Assembly: GCF_000454545.1 (NCBI RefSeq)
Contig: NZ_CM002139.1
Coordinates: 1,963,093 to 1,996,077, forward strand
Length of the DNA stretch: 32,985 nt
Direction: 5' to 3'
Source of the DNA: Xanthomonas cassavae CFBP 4642
GTDB lineage: Bacteria; Pseudomonadota; Gammaproteobacteria; Xanthomonadales; Xanthomonadaceae
In this document: piece by piece, positions 16,579-26,021 of the stretch
How the letters are laid out: the number at the start of each line of letters is the position of its first letter
Numbering within the stretch: the first letter of the stretch is position 1
Made by a program: the position numbers and the translations under genes
The notes under the pieces: generated by a model
What the model was told of the DNA's origin: nothing
What the model saw: the letters and a program-made list of their open reading frames with translations, nothing else
Database searches by the model: none

Positions 16579-17664
16579 ATGACTCGCGCGTTCAATTTCA
16601 GTGCCGGCCCTGCGACATTGCCGGAATCGGTCCTGCGCCAGGCGCAGGCGGAGATGGTCGAGTGGAATGGAGTGGGCGCCTCGATTGTGGAAATCAGCCA
16701 CCGCAGCGCGGATTTCATGGCGGTGGCGGCCGCGGCCGAAGCCGACGTGCGCACCTTGTTGTCGATTCCCGACGACTACGCGGTGCTGTTTACCGCCGGT
16801 GGCGCCACCACCATCCAGGCACTATTGCCGCTGAACTTCGCCGCGCCGGGCCAGGCCGCCGACTACGTGATCAGCGGGCACTGGGGCAAGACCGCGATCA
16901 AGCAGGCCGCGCCGTACGTGGATGCGCGCATCGCCGCCGATGCGCAGGCCGAAGGCTTCATCGACATCCCGCCGGTGGCCAGCTGGACCCTGTCGCCGCA
17001 TTCGGCCTATGTGCACATCACCGCCAACGAGACCATCCACGGCGTCGAATTCCGCGACATTCCGGCGGTGGGGACGCTGCCGCTGTTCGCCGACTTCAGT
17101 TCCTCCATCGCCTCCGAGCCACTGGACATCTCGCGCTACGGGCTGATCTATGCTGGCGCGCAGAAGAATCTGGGGCCGGTCGGGATCTCGGTGGTGATCG
17201 TGCGGCGCGACTTGTTGGAACGCGCCGGCCAGCCGCGCGCGGACATTTTCAACTACGCCTCGCACCTGGCGCGCGACTCGATGCTCAACACGCCGCCCAC
17301 CTGGAACTGGTATGTGCTCGGGCTGACCGTGAAGTGGATGCTGGAGCAGGGCGGGGTGGAGGAATTTGCGCGGCGCAATGCGGAAAAAGCCGCGTTGGTG
17401 TACGGCGCCATCGATCGCTCCGGCGGCTTCTATCGCAACCAGGTCAAGCCGGCGGTGCGCTCGCGCATGAACATCCCGTTCTTCCTGCCCGATGAGCAGC
17501 TGGATGCGCTATTCGTCAGCGAATCCAAGGCCGCCGGCCTGCTTGCATTGAAGGGCCACAAGGCGGTGGGCGGTATCCGCGCCTCGCTCTACAACGCCAT
17601 GCCGGTGGCCGGCGCGCAGGCGCTGGTGACCTTCATGCACGACTTCCAGCAGCGTCACGGCTGA
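16579..17664 (+). CDS. serC: Phosphoserine aminotransferase
   Basis: PLP enzyme converting 3-phosphohydroxypyruvate to phosphoserine (EC 2.6.1.52), also used for the PdxB product in pyridoxal phosphate synthesis. 361 residues, normal length. [15 protein letters not shown] opens the protein; the EISHRSADF block binds phosphate/substrate; the PLP lysine is Lys196 in [27 protein letters not shown] near the C-terminus is the conserved substrate-binding Arg region. It is first of three plus-strand genes, serC-pheA-aroA, with 66 bases to pheA. A short AAGG precedes the ATG. Confidence 0.97.
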   Translation: MTRAFNFSAGPATLPESVLRQAQAEMVEWNGVGASIVEISHRSADFMAVAAAAEADVRTLLSIPDDYAVLFTAGGATTIQALLPLNFAAPGQAADYVISGHWGKTAIKQAAPYVDARIAADAQAEGFIDIPPVASWTLSPHSAYVHITANETIHGVEFRDIPAVGTLPLFADFSSSIASEPLDISRYGLIYAGAQKNLGPVGISVVIVRRDLLERAGQPRADIFNYASHLARDSMLNTPPTWNWYVLGLTVKWMLEQGGVEEFARRNAEKAALVYGAIDRSGGFYRNQVKPAVRSRMNIPFFLPDEQLDALFVSESKAAGLLALKGHKAVGGIRASLYNAMPVAGAQALVTFMHDFQQRHG

Positions 17665-17730
17665 GCCCACTTCCATCCGCGGCGCAGGCCGCGCAGGCGC
17701 ATGCGCCGTCTTTTCGAGGAACGCCCAGCG

Positions 17731-18954
17731 ATGGCACCCAGATCCAGCAAATCCACGCCCGCCGCCAGCGGCAAGCGCACACCGGCAAAAGCCGCCGGGG
17801 AGGCCGCCGCGAGCGCGCCGGTTGCCAAGCCGGCAGGTAAACAGGTCAAGGCGGCCGGCAAGCCCGTCACCGCGGCACCGGTGCTGGCCGATGTGCGCGC
17901 CAAGATCGACGAGATCGACCGCACCATCCAGGCGCTGATCGCCGAGCGTGCCAACTTCGCCCATCAGGTCGGCAAGGCCAAGGGCAAGCTGGCCGCAGCG
18001 GTGGACTACTACCGCCCCGAGCGCGAAGCGCAGGTGTTGCGCATGGTAGTGGACCGCAACGAAGGCCCGCTCAGCGATGAAGTGCTGGTGCACGTCTACC
18101 GCGAAATCATGTCCGCGTGCCTTGCCCAGCAGGAGCCGTTGAAGATCGGTTACCTGGGGCCGGAAGGCACCTTCAGCCAGCAGGCGGTGCTCAAGCACTT
18201 CGGGCGCTCGGCGGTGGGCTTGCCGATGGCGACTATCGAAGAAGTGTTCCAGGAAGTGGAAGCCGGCAATGCCGATTTCGGTGTGGTGCCGGTGGAAAAT
18301 TCCGGCCAGGGCACCATCCAGGTCACCCTGGACATGTTCCTGACCTCCAACCTCAAGATCTGCGGCGAAGTCGAGCTGCGCGTGCATCAGTACCTGCTCT
18401 CGCGCAACGGCCGGCTGGAAGACATCGAACGCATCTACGCGCATTCGCAATCGTTCGCGCAGACCGCCGGCTGGCTGCGCTCGCACCTGCCCAAGGTGGA
18501 AAAAATCGCGGTGTCCAGCAATGCCGAAGGCGCGCGCCGCGCACGTAATGCCGAAGATGCCGCAGCGATCGGCGGCGAGAGCGCCGCGCATGTGTACGGC
18601 CTGAAGAAGGTCATCATGAAGTCGATCGAGGACGACGGCGACAACACCACGCGCTTCCTGGTGATTGGCCGGCAGATCTTCCCTTCGTCCGGGCACGACC
18701 GCACCTCGGTGCTGGTGTTCATCCACGACAAGCCGGGCGCATTGTTCGACGTGCTCAGCCCGTTCGCGCGCCATGGCATCAGCATGAATCGCATCGAATC
18801 GCGGCCCTCGCATCAGGCGAAGTGGGAATACGGCTTCTTCATCGATCTGGTCGGCCATGTGGAAGACCAGGCGATGAAGCAGGCGCTGGCCGAGCTGGAA
18901 GCGCATTCGGCACAGATCAAGGTGCTGGGGTCGTATCCGGTGGCCATTCCCTGA
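17731..18954 (+). CDS. pheA: Bifunctional chorismate mutase / prephenate dehydratase (P-protein)
   Basis: Makes phenylpyruvate from chorismate for phenylalanine synthesis. 407 residues from ATG 17731, chosen because GAGGA (17716-17720) lies ten bases upstream; an in-frame ATG at 17701 would add ten residues. Residues 1-50 are an Ala/Lys/Pro-rich extension not seen in the Escherichia coli enzyme. Chorismate mutase AroQ helices follow at about 52-140 (VRAKIDEIDRTIQALIAERA...YYRPEREAQVL). Prephenate dehydratase is at about 145-320 (GYLGPEGTFSQQA, VVPVENSGQGTI, and the catalytic Thr in NTTRFLVIG). A C-terminal ACT domain follows (KPGALFDVLSPFARHGISMN, ESRPS), the usual site of phenylalanine feedback inhibition. 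Confidence 0.96.
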   Translation: MAPRSSKSTPAASGKRTPAKAAGEAAASAPVAKPAGKQVKAAGKPVTAAPVLADVRAKIDEIDRTIQALIAERANFAHQVGKAKGKLAAAVDYYRPEREAQVLRMVVDRNEGPLSDEVLVHVYREIMSACLAQQEPLKIGYLGPEGTFSQQAVLKHFGRSAVGLPMATIEEVFQEVEAGNADFGVVPVENSGQGTIQVTLDMFLTSNLKICGEVELRVHQYLLSRNGRLEDIERIYAHSQSFAQTAGWLRSHLPKVEKIAVSSNAEGARRARNAEDAAAIGGESAAHVYGLKKVIMKSIEDDGDNTTRFLVIGRQIFPSSGHDRTSVLVFIHDKPGALFDVLSPFARHGISMNRIESRPSHQAKWEYGFFIDLVGHVEDQAMKQALAELEAHSAQIKVLGSYPVAIP

Positions 18955-19078
18955 GCAGGCGTGCCCGGCCCCACCCAGGCCGCCACCGGCGCGCCGCCGC
19001 CTCGGCGATGACGGCGCCGCCATTTCTTACCCAGCGCATCGCCCCGTACGGCGATGCCGCAGCACTCGGATCATTCGC

Positions 19079-20395
19079 ATGAGCAGCAGCACCCAGCACT
19101 GGATCGCGCAGCAGGGCAGCGCCTTGCGCGGCACCCTGGTCATTCCCGGCGACAAGTCGGTCTCGCATCGGGCGGTGATGTTCGCCGCACTCGCCGATGG
19201 CGTGTCGCAGATCGACGGCTTTCTGGAAGGCGAAGATACCCGTTCTACCGCGGCGATCTTTGCCAGGCTGGGCGTGCGCATCGAAACGCCATCGGCGTCG
19301 CGGCGCATCGTGCATGGCGTGGGTGTAGACGGGCTGCAGGCGCCGAGCGAGGCGCTGGACTGCGGCAATGCGGGCACCGGCATGCGGCTGCTGGCCGGCC
19401 TGCTGGCGGCGCAACGCTTCGACAGCGTGCTGGTGGGCGACGAGTCCCTGTCCAAGCGACCGATGCGGCGCGTGACCGGCCCGCTGGCGCAGATGGGCGC
19501 CAGGATCGACACGCAGGACGATGGCACGCCGCCGTTGCAGGTGCAGGGCGGGCAGGCATTGCACGGCATCGACTTCGTCTCGCCGGTGGCCAGTGCCCAG
19601 GTCAAGTCGGCGGTGCTGCTGGCTGGTCTGTATGCGCAGGGCGAAACCTCGGTGAGCGAGCCGCATCCCACGCGCGATTACACCGAACGCATGCTGTCGG
19701 CATTTGGCGTGCAGATCGACTTTTCGCCGGGCAAGGCGCGCCTGCGTGGCGGCCAGCGCCTGCGTGCCACCGACATCGCGGTGCCGGCAGATTTTTCGTC
19801 GGCGGCATTCTTCATCGTCGCCGCCAGCATCGTTCCCGGCTCGGACGTGGTGTTGCGTGCGGTGGGCCTGAATCCACGCCGCACCGGGCTGCTGGCAGCG
19901 CTGCGCCTGATGGGCGCGGACATCAGCGAGGAAAACCATGCCGAACATGGCGGCGAGCCGGTGGCTGACCTGCGCGTGCGGTATGCACCGCTGCGTGGCG
20001 CGCAGATTCCCGAAGCGCTGGTGCCGGACATGATCGACGAATTTCCCGCGCTCTTCGTGGCAGCGGCCGCAGCCTCCGGTCAGACCGTGGTTACCGGCGC
20101 GGCCGAACTACGGGTCAAGGAATCTGATCGCCTGGCGGCAATGGCGACCGGACTCCGCACGCTGGGCGTGCAGGTGGACGAAACGCCCGATGGCGCCACC
20201 ATTCATGGCGGGGCCATCGCCAGCGGCGTCATCGAAAGTCATGGCGACCATCGCATTGCGATGGCATTTGCCATCGCCGGGCAGCTGTCTACCGGCAAGG
20301 TGCAGATCAACGATGTGGCGAACGTGGCCACCTCGTTCCCGGATTTCGACACCCTTGCGCAGGGCGCCGGCTTCGGCCTCAGCGCTGCGCGCTGA
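19079..20395 (+). CDS. aroA: 3-phosphoshikimate 1-carboxyvinyltransferase (EPSP synthase)
   Basis: Joins PEP to shikimate-3-phosphate (EC 2.5.1.19), sixth step of the shikimate pathway. 438 residues. Signature segments are the N-terminal IPGDKSVSHRAVMFAALADG with catalytic Lys/Ser/Arg, the NAGTGMRLLAGLLA loop (glycine/alanine region), LSKRPMRRVTGPL, and RVKESDRLAAMATGL near the C-terminus, then GDHRIAMAFAIAG. It follows pheA after 124 bases with no strong ribosome site visible. The 3' end overlaps the convergent TonB-like gene by 17 bases. The residues visible match no obvious truncation. Confidence 0.97.
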   Translation: MSSSTQHWIAQQGSALRGTLVIPGDKSVSHRAVMFAALADGVSQIDGFLEGEDTRSTAAIFARLGVRIETPSASRRIVHGVGVDGLQAPSEALDCGNAGTGMRLLAGLLAAQRFDSVLVGDESLSKRPMRRVTGPLAQMGARIDTQDDGTPPLQVQGGQALHGIDFVSPVASAQVKSAVLLAGLYAQGETSVSEPHPTRDYTERMLSAFGVQIDFSPGKARLRGGQRLRATDIAVPADFSSAAFFIVAASIVPGSDVVLRAVGLNPRRTGLLAALRLMGADISEENHAEHGGEPVADLRVRYAPLRGAQIPEALVPDMIDEFPALFVAAAAASGQTVVTGAAELRVKESDRLAAMATGLRTLGVQVDETPDGATIHGGAIASGVIESHGDHRIAMAFAIAGQLSTGKVQINDVANVATSFPDFDTLAQGAGFGLSAAR

Positions 20396-20948
20396 ACTCC
20401 ACCGGCGGCACCTGCACGGTGCTGACAACAGCATGCCCGTCGCGTGTGGCGGGCTCGAAGCGCCATTGCTGCAAGCTGCGCACCACCGCCGCGTCCAGGC
20501 GGGGGTCGCTGCTGCCGTCGCGCTCGACGATGGTGACTTCACGCACGTGCCCTTGCACATCCAGCTGCAGCCGCGCCGTCCGGCTGCCTTCGAGGCCGGC
20601 ACGGGCCAGTTCAGCCGGGTAGGCGGGCAGGGCATTGCCGGGCAGCGGGATGGCCTCCTTGCTGCTGACCGGTGCACGCATCGGCTGATGCGCCACCATG
20701 GTCATCGCGCGCGGGCCGTCGGCGCTGGGCAGGATCTGCCGGCTGGCCGCCGGGGCAGGGGTTGTATCGGTGGCGAACGATTCGTCGCTGTGGCGCGCCC
20801 ACCACCAGGTCGGGATCACCACCAGCACGGCAACCAGGGTCGCCCATAGCCAGGGCGAGGCGCCGTCGTTCTCTATGTCCTGCCTGCGCCTCTCTGCAGC
20901 ACGCGGCAGGGCTGGGCTGTGGGTTGAAGGATTCGAGGTGAAGGACAT
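20379..20948 (-). CDS. TonB C-terminal-domain protein (TonB-like, short)
   Basis: 189 residues. The start at 20948 has AGGAGG seven bases upstream. One transmembrane helix at about 32-50 (ASPWLWATLVAVLVVIPTWWWA) anchors the protein with a periplasmic remainder; residues about 100-189 match the TonB C-terminal fold (PAYPAELARAGLEGSRTARLQLDVQGHVREV, LDAAVVRSLQQWRFEPATRDG). There is no long Pro-Glu/Pro-Lys spacer, so reach across the periplasm would be short. A second TonB-like gene on the same strand lies 246 bases upstream, and no ExbB/ExbD is present, so a role in energising outer-membrane receptors is possible but unproven; such proteins are often accessory. It overlaps aroA by 17 bases. Confidence 0.85.
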   Translation of the reverse strand: MSFTSNPSTHSPALPRAAERRRQDIENDGASPWLWATLVAVLVVIPTWWWARHSDESFATDTTPAPAASRQILPSADGPRAMTMVAHQPMRAPVSSKEAIPLPGNALPAYPAELARAGLEGSRTARLQLDVQGHVREVTIVERDGSSDPRLDAAVVRSLQQWRFEPATRDGHAVVSTVQVPPVEFSAQR

Positions 20949-21194
20949 AGCCGACCTCCTGGCGCATCTGTGGGATGACCCGGTCAGTCTGGTCGGCATT
21001 GCCTGAGGGGCAGCTAAGGCGGGGCCGATCTGCCACACCCAGGCTATGTCGTGATTCAGCTTAGTGACGCTAACGGACTGCGATGCGGGACGCGTGTGGA
21101 TCGTCCACGTTCACGATTTAACAGTCTTTTATCGATTGCCGGCGCCGGACGACGGCTGGCGCCGCAAGTGCAAGGTGCGTGCTGTTAGCCCGGC

Positions 21195-21869
21195 TTACTG
21201 CGCCGGCTTGAACTCGAAGGGGATGTCCAGGCTGCCGGCCACCGGCTGGCCGTTGTTCTGCGCCGGATGGAAGCGCCAGTGCCGCACGGCCTCCATCGCC
21301 GCGCGGTCCAGGTCGCGCGAGCCGCTGCGCTGCACAAGGGTAACTCCGCCCGGATTGCCGGCCGCGTCCACATCCACGCGCACCACCACGTCGCCAGCGT
21401 CGCCGCGGCGCAAGGCCGCTGGGGGATAGCGCGGCGGCGGCATCTGGCCCTGCATCGGAGCCGGGCGGTTGCCGCCTGCCACTGGTGCAGAAGGCGTTGC
21501 CGTGCCCGGCGCTCCGGGAGCAGCGTCTTCAGGCAGGGGAGCTGATGCTGGCGGGGGCGTTGGCGCGGTTTCCACCAGGGTGGGGGTGTCTTCCTGCGGC
21601 TTGGCCTGCGGCATGTCGCTGGCGCCGTCCTGCGCCGGCAGTGGTGCAGGCAGTGGTGCAGGCAGCGGCTGCAGCGTGTCGTCCGTGGCGGTCGCGTTGG
21701 CGCTCGGCTGGGTGGGCGAGGGCTTGTAGAAGTCGTCCTTGCGGCCGGTGGCCCAGACCAGCAGGAACAGCAGCAGGCCGGCGCCGAAGGCAACGCCGGC
21801 AATTTTCAGGGTGTGGCGGGGCAGACGCAGGACGATCTGGCGATCGGACGCAGGGCGGGGCGCGGGCAT
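21195..21869 (-). CDS. TonB C-terminal-domain protein with Pro/Ala-rich spacer
   Basis: 224 residues. N-terminal basic segment, then one transmembrane helix at about 21-41 (IAGVAFGAGLLLFLLVWATG), a Pro/Ala/Thr-rich spacer (about 48-140) and a TonB C-terminal domain: PPPRYPPAALRRGDAGDVVVRVDV, GGVTLVQRSGSRDLDRAAMEAVRHWRFHPA. A 12-base duplication in the spacer gives repeated PAPL units. The start at 21869 follows AGGTGAG; upstream ATGs add an Arg-rich leader. The spacer makes this protein the more TonB-like of the pair. Divergent from serS with 110 bases between starts. ExbBD partners are not in the window. Confidence 0.85.
   Translation of the reverse strand: MPAPRPASDRQIVLRLPRHTLKIAGVAFGAGLLLFLLVWATGRKDDFYKPSPTQPSANATATDDTLQPLPAPLPAPLPAQDGASDMPQAKPQEDTPTLVETAPTPPPASAPLPEDAAPGAPGTATPSAPVAGGNRPAPMQGQMPPPRYPPAALRRGDAGDVVVRVDVDAAGNPGGVTLVQRSGSRDLDRAAMEAVRHWRFHPAQNNGQPVAGSLDIPFEFKPAQ
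21637..21660. repeat. 12-base tandem duplication in TonB-like gene spacer
   Basis: GGCAGTGGTGCA occurs twice (21637-21648, 21649-21660), with a degenerate third copy next to it. It is in frame and lengthens the Pro/Ala/Leu periplasmic spacer by four residues per copy. Confidence 0.8.
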
Positions 21870-21871
21870 AG

Positions 21872-23260
<1,389 letters not shown>

Positions 23261-23421
23261 CGCCACTCGCATCAGGGCTGGTGCGTCACGCACCGGCTCC
23301 GTTGCGCGGCAACGGGTCTGCGTGGCGGCGATGCCGTTACGCATGGCCGATCCGCAGCCCGGTTGGTACTGGCTGCTGCGCAGCAGGCGGCAGCTCGCCA
23401 CCACCAGCAGCATCCAGAACG

Positions 23422-23461
23422 GCAGACAAACAGGGGCCTGCAAAGGCCCCCGTTTGTCTGC
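23422..23461. terminator. 40-base hairpin, possible serS terminator or attenuator-like structure
   Basis: GCAGACAAAC (23422-23431) pairs with GTTTGTCTGC (23452-23461), then after one A/C mismatch GGGGCC (23433-23438) pairs with GGCCCC (23445-23450) around a six-base loop. Sixteen pairs in all. There is no clean T-run on either strand, so intrinsic termination is uncertain. Confidence 0.45.
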
Positions 23462-23635
23462 TTTGCGATGCACGCGCGCGCGATCAGAGGTGTTGGTGCA
23501 AGCGCCAACCAGGATCTCTCGTGCCCGCAGCGGGATGCGTAGATACGCTGGCAGCGGAGGCGCGGACACAAGCCATGCACATCCCGCATTACGCGATGTG
23601 CTGCGACGAATGCTGTAAAACTGCGCGCTCAAGAG

Positions 23636-23770
23636 CGGCTAACACCGCCTGTCGAGCAATCGTCAGACGAATGCGGACGGTGCGTCCAGCACCGGAATCT
23701 GCGCGTAGTTCATGCCGATTCCGAACACTGGCCACGCCCGCTTGGCGGTTGCGCAGTCGTCTTGCTACCC
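23636..23770. repeat. Dispersed ~130-bp repeat, copy 2
   Basis: Starts CGGCTAAC (23636-23643), like copy 1 at 9983, and shares the inner blocks TGCGGACGGTGCG, ACCGGA, CGCCCGCTTGGCGGT and GCGCAGTCGT in the same order. The right terminal GTTAGCCG is degenerate here (CTTGCTAC). It lies between serS and the azoR remnant. Confidence 0.7.
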
Positions 23771-23773
23771 ACT

Positions 23774-24364
23774 CTACGCCGTCACTTCTTCCGGCTGCTG
23801 TAGCGATGCCAGGGCCTGGGCAAGCGCATCGCTGCGATGCTGCGGCGAACAGGCAACGCCTTTCGCACGCACAACGCTCACCTCGTCGATGCCCAGAAAG
23901 CCGAACACCTGCCGCAGGTACGGTTCCTGGAAATCGTTGCTCGTCTCGGGGTAGATGCCACCACGCGCGCTGGCGATGATGATGCGCTTGCCGCCGGCCA
24001 AGTCCTCCGGCCCCGTGGCGGTATAGCGGAACGTGCGCCCGGCCACCGCGATCCGGTCGATCCACGCCTTCAGCGTGGAGGGAATGCTGAAGTTGTACAT
24101 CGGCGCACCGATCACGATGACGTCGGCATCCGGAAACTGCTGCATCACCTGCTCGGCGGCGGCCGCCTCGTCCGCAGGGGCCTGCCCCAGCGACTGGCCG
24201 GGTGAGATGGGGGATCGGGTCCTGGTCCAGGTCGCGGTAGTTCACCTGCAGGTCCGGGTGAAGCAGGCGCTGCTGCGCCACCACGGCAGCACTGAGTTCG
24301 CGGCTGATGGATTTGGCACCCAGGGCCTGGAATCGAGATGGAGCAGCGTGATGGCAAGGACCGG
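23774..24364 (-). pseudogene. azoR: FMN-dependent NADH-azoreductase, two frameshifts
   Basis: Three consecutive segments of an AzoR/AcpD-type flavoprotein lie in three frames. Segment A (about 24364-24330) reads LAITLLHLDS, the usual start region. Segment B (24326 to about 24205) reads ALGAKSISRELSAAVVAQQ through NYRDLDQDPIPHL. Segment C (about 24205-23774) reads GQSLGQAPADEAAAAEQVMQQF and then APMYNFSIPSTLKAWIDRIA, the flavin-binding block, to the stop. A one-base loss at about 24325-24328 and a +1 (or -2) change at about 24198-24209 explain the shifts. The longest intact frame (23774-24148) lacks the N-terminal Rossmann-like strand, so an active enzyme is unlikely unless these are sequencing errors. 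The LysR gene next to it is divergent, as expected for an azoR regulator. Confidence 0.82.
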
Positions 24365-24468
24365 ACGGCATGCGGCAGCCCCGTGGAGGGATGCAGCCTA
24401 GGTCGTTGCTCTGTTGGGATAAAGTTGATTAAATATCACTTATCGTTCTATCCATGGATGCCTGCGCC

Positions 24469-25470
24469 ATGCACGACCTGAATGACCTGTACTACTTCGC
24501 GATGGTGGTGGACCACGGCGGCTTCGCCGCAGCCGAGCGCGCGCTCGGCATCCCCAAATCGCGCCTGAGCCGGCGCATCAGCCAGCTCGAAACCGACCTG
24601 GGCGTGCGCCTGCTGCAGCGCTCCACGCGCCGTTTCGCGGTCACCGATGTGGGCACCAGCGTGCACCGCCATGCCCAGACCATGCTCGCCGAGGCCCAGG
24701 CCGCGCGCGAAGTGGTGGATCGTCTCAGTGCCGAGCCGCGCGGTCTTGTACGTGTGAGCGTTCCTGTCTCGCTCGCGCAGATCCAGTTGCCCAAGCTGCT
24801 GCCGGAATTCCTGGCCAGGTACCCCAAGGTGCGGCTGCAGCTCAACATCAGCAACCGCCGCGTGGACGTCATCAACGAAGGCTACGACATCGCCCTGCGG
24901 GTACGGTCGCGCCTGGACGACGACGGCAGCCTGGTGATGCGCAGCTTCGGCCAGGTGCAGGAACTGCTGGTGGCCAGCCCCAAGTACCTGGACCGCGCCG
25001 GCCGCCCGAAAGACCCGAGCGAACTGGCCAACCACACCACCATGAGCACCAGCGAAGACGAAGCCCATCAGCGCTGGGAACTGCACGGCCCCAACGGCGA
25101 AATGCGCCGCGTGGACCTGCAGCCGCGCCTGGCCGGATTCGATTTCCCGCTGCTGCAATCGATGGCGCGCGATGGCTTCGGCATCACCATGTTGCCGGAA
25201 ACCGTCTGCGCCGAAGCGGTGCGCAGCGGCGAACTGGAAGTGGTGCTGCCGCACTGGTCGCTGCCGCAAGGCATCTGCCATGCCGTGTTCGCCTCGCGTC
25301 GCGGCCTGCTGCCGGCCGTGCGGGTGTTCATCGACTTCCTGGCCGAACACCTGCCGCAGGAGATCGAACGCTCGCGCCTGGACTGCGGCGGCAACTGCGC
25401 CGAACTGGCGGAAAAGCTCAAGCGTGCCGCCGGCACTGCGCCGCGCCTGGCGGTGGCCGAGGCAGGCTGA
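24469..25470 (+). CDS. LysR-family transcriptional regulator
   Basis: 333 residues from ATG 24469 (MHDLNDLYYFAMVV); an in-frame ATG at 24454 would add five residues, and neither has a clear ribosome site. Residues about 1-60 form the LysR winged helix-turn-helix (GGFAAAERALGIPKSRLSRRISQLETDLGVRLLQR). Residues about 90-290 form the periplasmic-binding-like effector domain (VRVSVPVSLAQIQLPKLLPEFLARYPKVRLQL, NEGYDIALRVR). The end is Ala/Leu-rich. The group resembles regulators that sit divergently beside quinone or azo-compound reductases, and here the divergent target azoR is broken. The AT-rich gap at 24410-24453, with TTGATTAAATATCACTTATC, is a candidate site for regulator and promoter. Confidence 0.9.
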   Translation: MHDLNDLYYFAMVVDHGGFAAAERALGIPKSRLSRRISQLETDLGVRLLQRSTRRFAVTDVGTSVHRHAQTMLAEAQAAREVVDRLSAEPRGLVRVSVPVSLAQIQLPKLLPEFLARYPKVRLQLNISNRRVDVINEGYDIALRVRSRLDDDGSLVMRSFGQVQELLVASPKYLDRAGRPKDPSELANHTTMSTSEDEAHQRWELHGPNGEMRRVDLQPRLAGFDFPLLQSMARDGFGITMLPETVCAEAVRSGELEVVLPHWSLPQGICHAVFASRRGLLPAVRVFIDFLAEHLPQEIERSRLDCGGNCAELAEKLKRAAGTAPRLAVAEAG

Positions 25471-25847
25471 GCAGTCGTTGTCCAAGCCGGCTGAGGGCTG
25501 TGTTTGGCTGCTGCGCTGGCTGCCCGGTTGTTTGGCAGCCAGCGAGCTGCTCGGCAGTCAGTTCGCTTCAGACGTTCGGCAGGCATGCATCCATGCTTCA
25601 GGTGCATCCCGTCGATCACCAGGTGTCGCGGCCGGTCACGAGTAGCGCCGCACTACGCTGCACCAGCCACATGCGAGTGGTGCCACCAAGCAAAACGCGC
25701 CCGGGCATGCGAGAATGCGCGCCCGGGAGCACTCCTGGGAGTGGTGGCTGCACAAGATGCCCGTGCGGCGACCATCAGGCATCACCTGCGCAACGCGGGT
25801 CGCTAGCGTGACAACCGATGCCTTCGGCGGTCATGCGCAGCAGCATC
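25471..25847. other. Intergenic region upstream of tRNA-Ser
   Basis: About 380 bases with no supportable gene; short frames overlap each other without ribosome sites. The tRNA promoter should lie in its right part, but no clear -35/-10 pair was identified. Confidence 0.55.
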
Positions 25848-25937
25848 GGAGAGATGGCCGAGCGGTTTAAGGCACCGGTCTTGAAAACCGGCGAAGGGTC
25901 AAACCTTCCGTGGGTTCGAATCCCACTCTCTCCGCCA
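25848..25937 (+). tRNA. tRNA-Ser (anticodon UGA)
   Basis: 90 bases including encoded CCA (25935-25937). Acceptor GGAGAGA (25848-25854) pairs with TCTCTCC (25927-25933). The anticodon stem CCGGT/ACCGG encloses loop CTTGAAA with anticodon TGA at 25882-25884. A long variable arm follows, as in all tRNA-Ser, then the T arm GTGGGTTCGAATCCCAC. The structure is intact although an integrase gene starts 84 bases downstream, as expected for an island that reconstitutes the tRNA 3' end as attL. Confidence 0.97.
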
Positions 25938-26021
25938 GTCACTTCTAAGTCATTGATTTTTAATATAAAAATCTGACTTGGTTGGATTGGAAGGCAGGAA
26001 GCATGCGGAGGAAACACTCTC

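Larger units (their letters stand above)
23261..23773. other. Intergenic region after serS
   Basis: About 510 bases with no supportable gene. It holds a 7-bp hairpin CCGTTGC/GCAACGG (23299-23315), a 40-base near-perfect hairpin (23422-23461) and the second copy of the 130-bp repeat (23636-23770). Minus-strand open frames crossing it are continuations of the broken azoreductase or antisense frames of serS. Confidence 0.6.

Noticed and set aside
17509..19023. 504-codon minus-strand open frame opposite pheA
   Set aside because: Antisense to pheA, which has complete domain signatures; the composition is that of a shadow frame.
20949..21194. Third TonB-like or small gene between the two TonB-like genes
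   Set aside because: No frame with a ribosome site or similarity; the region is best seen as the promoter of the 20379-20948 gene.
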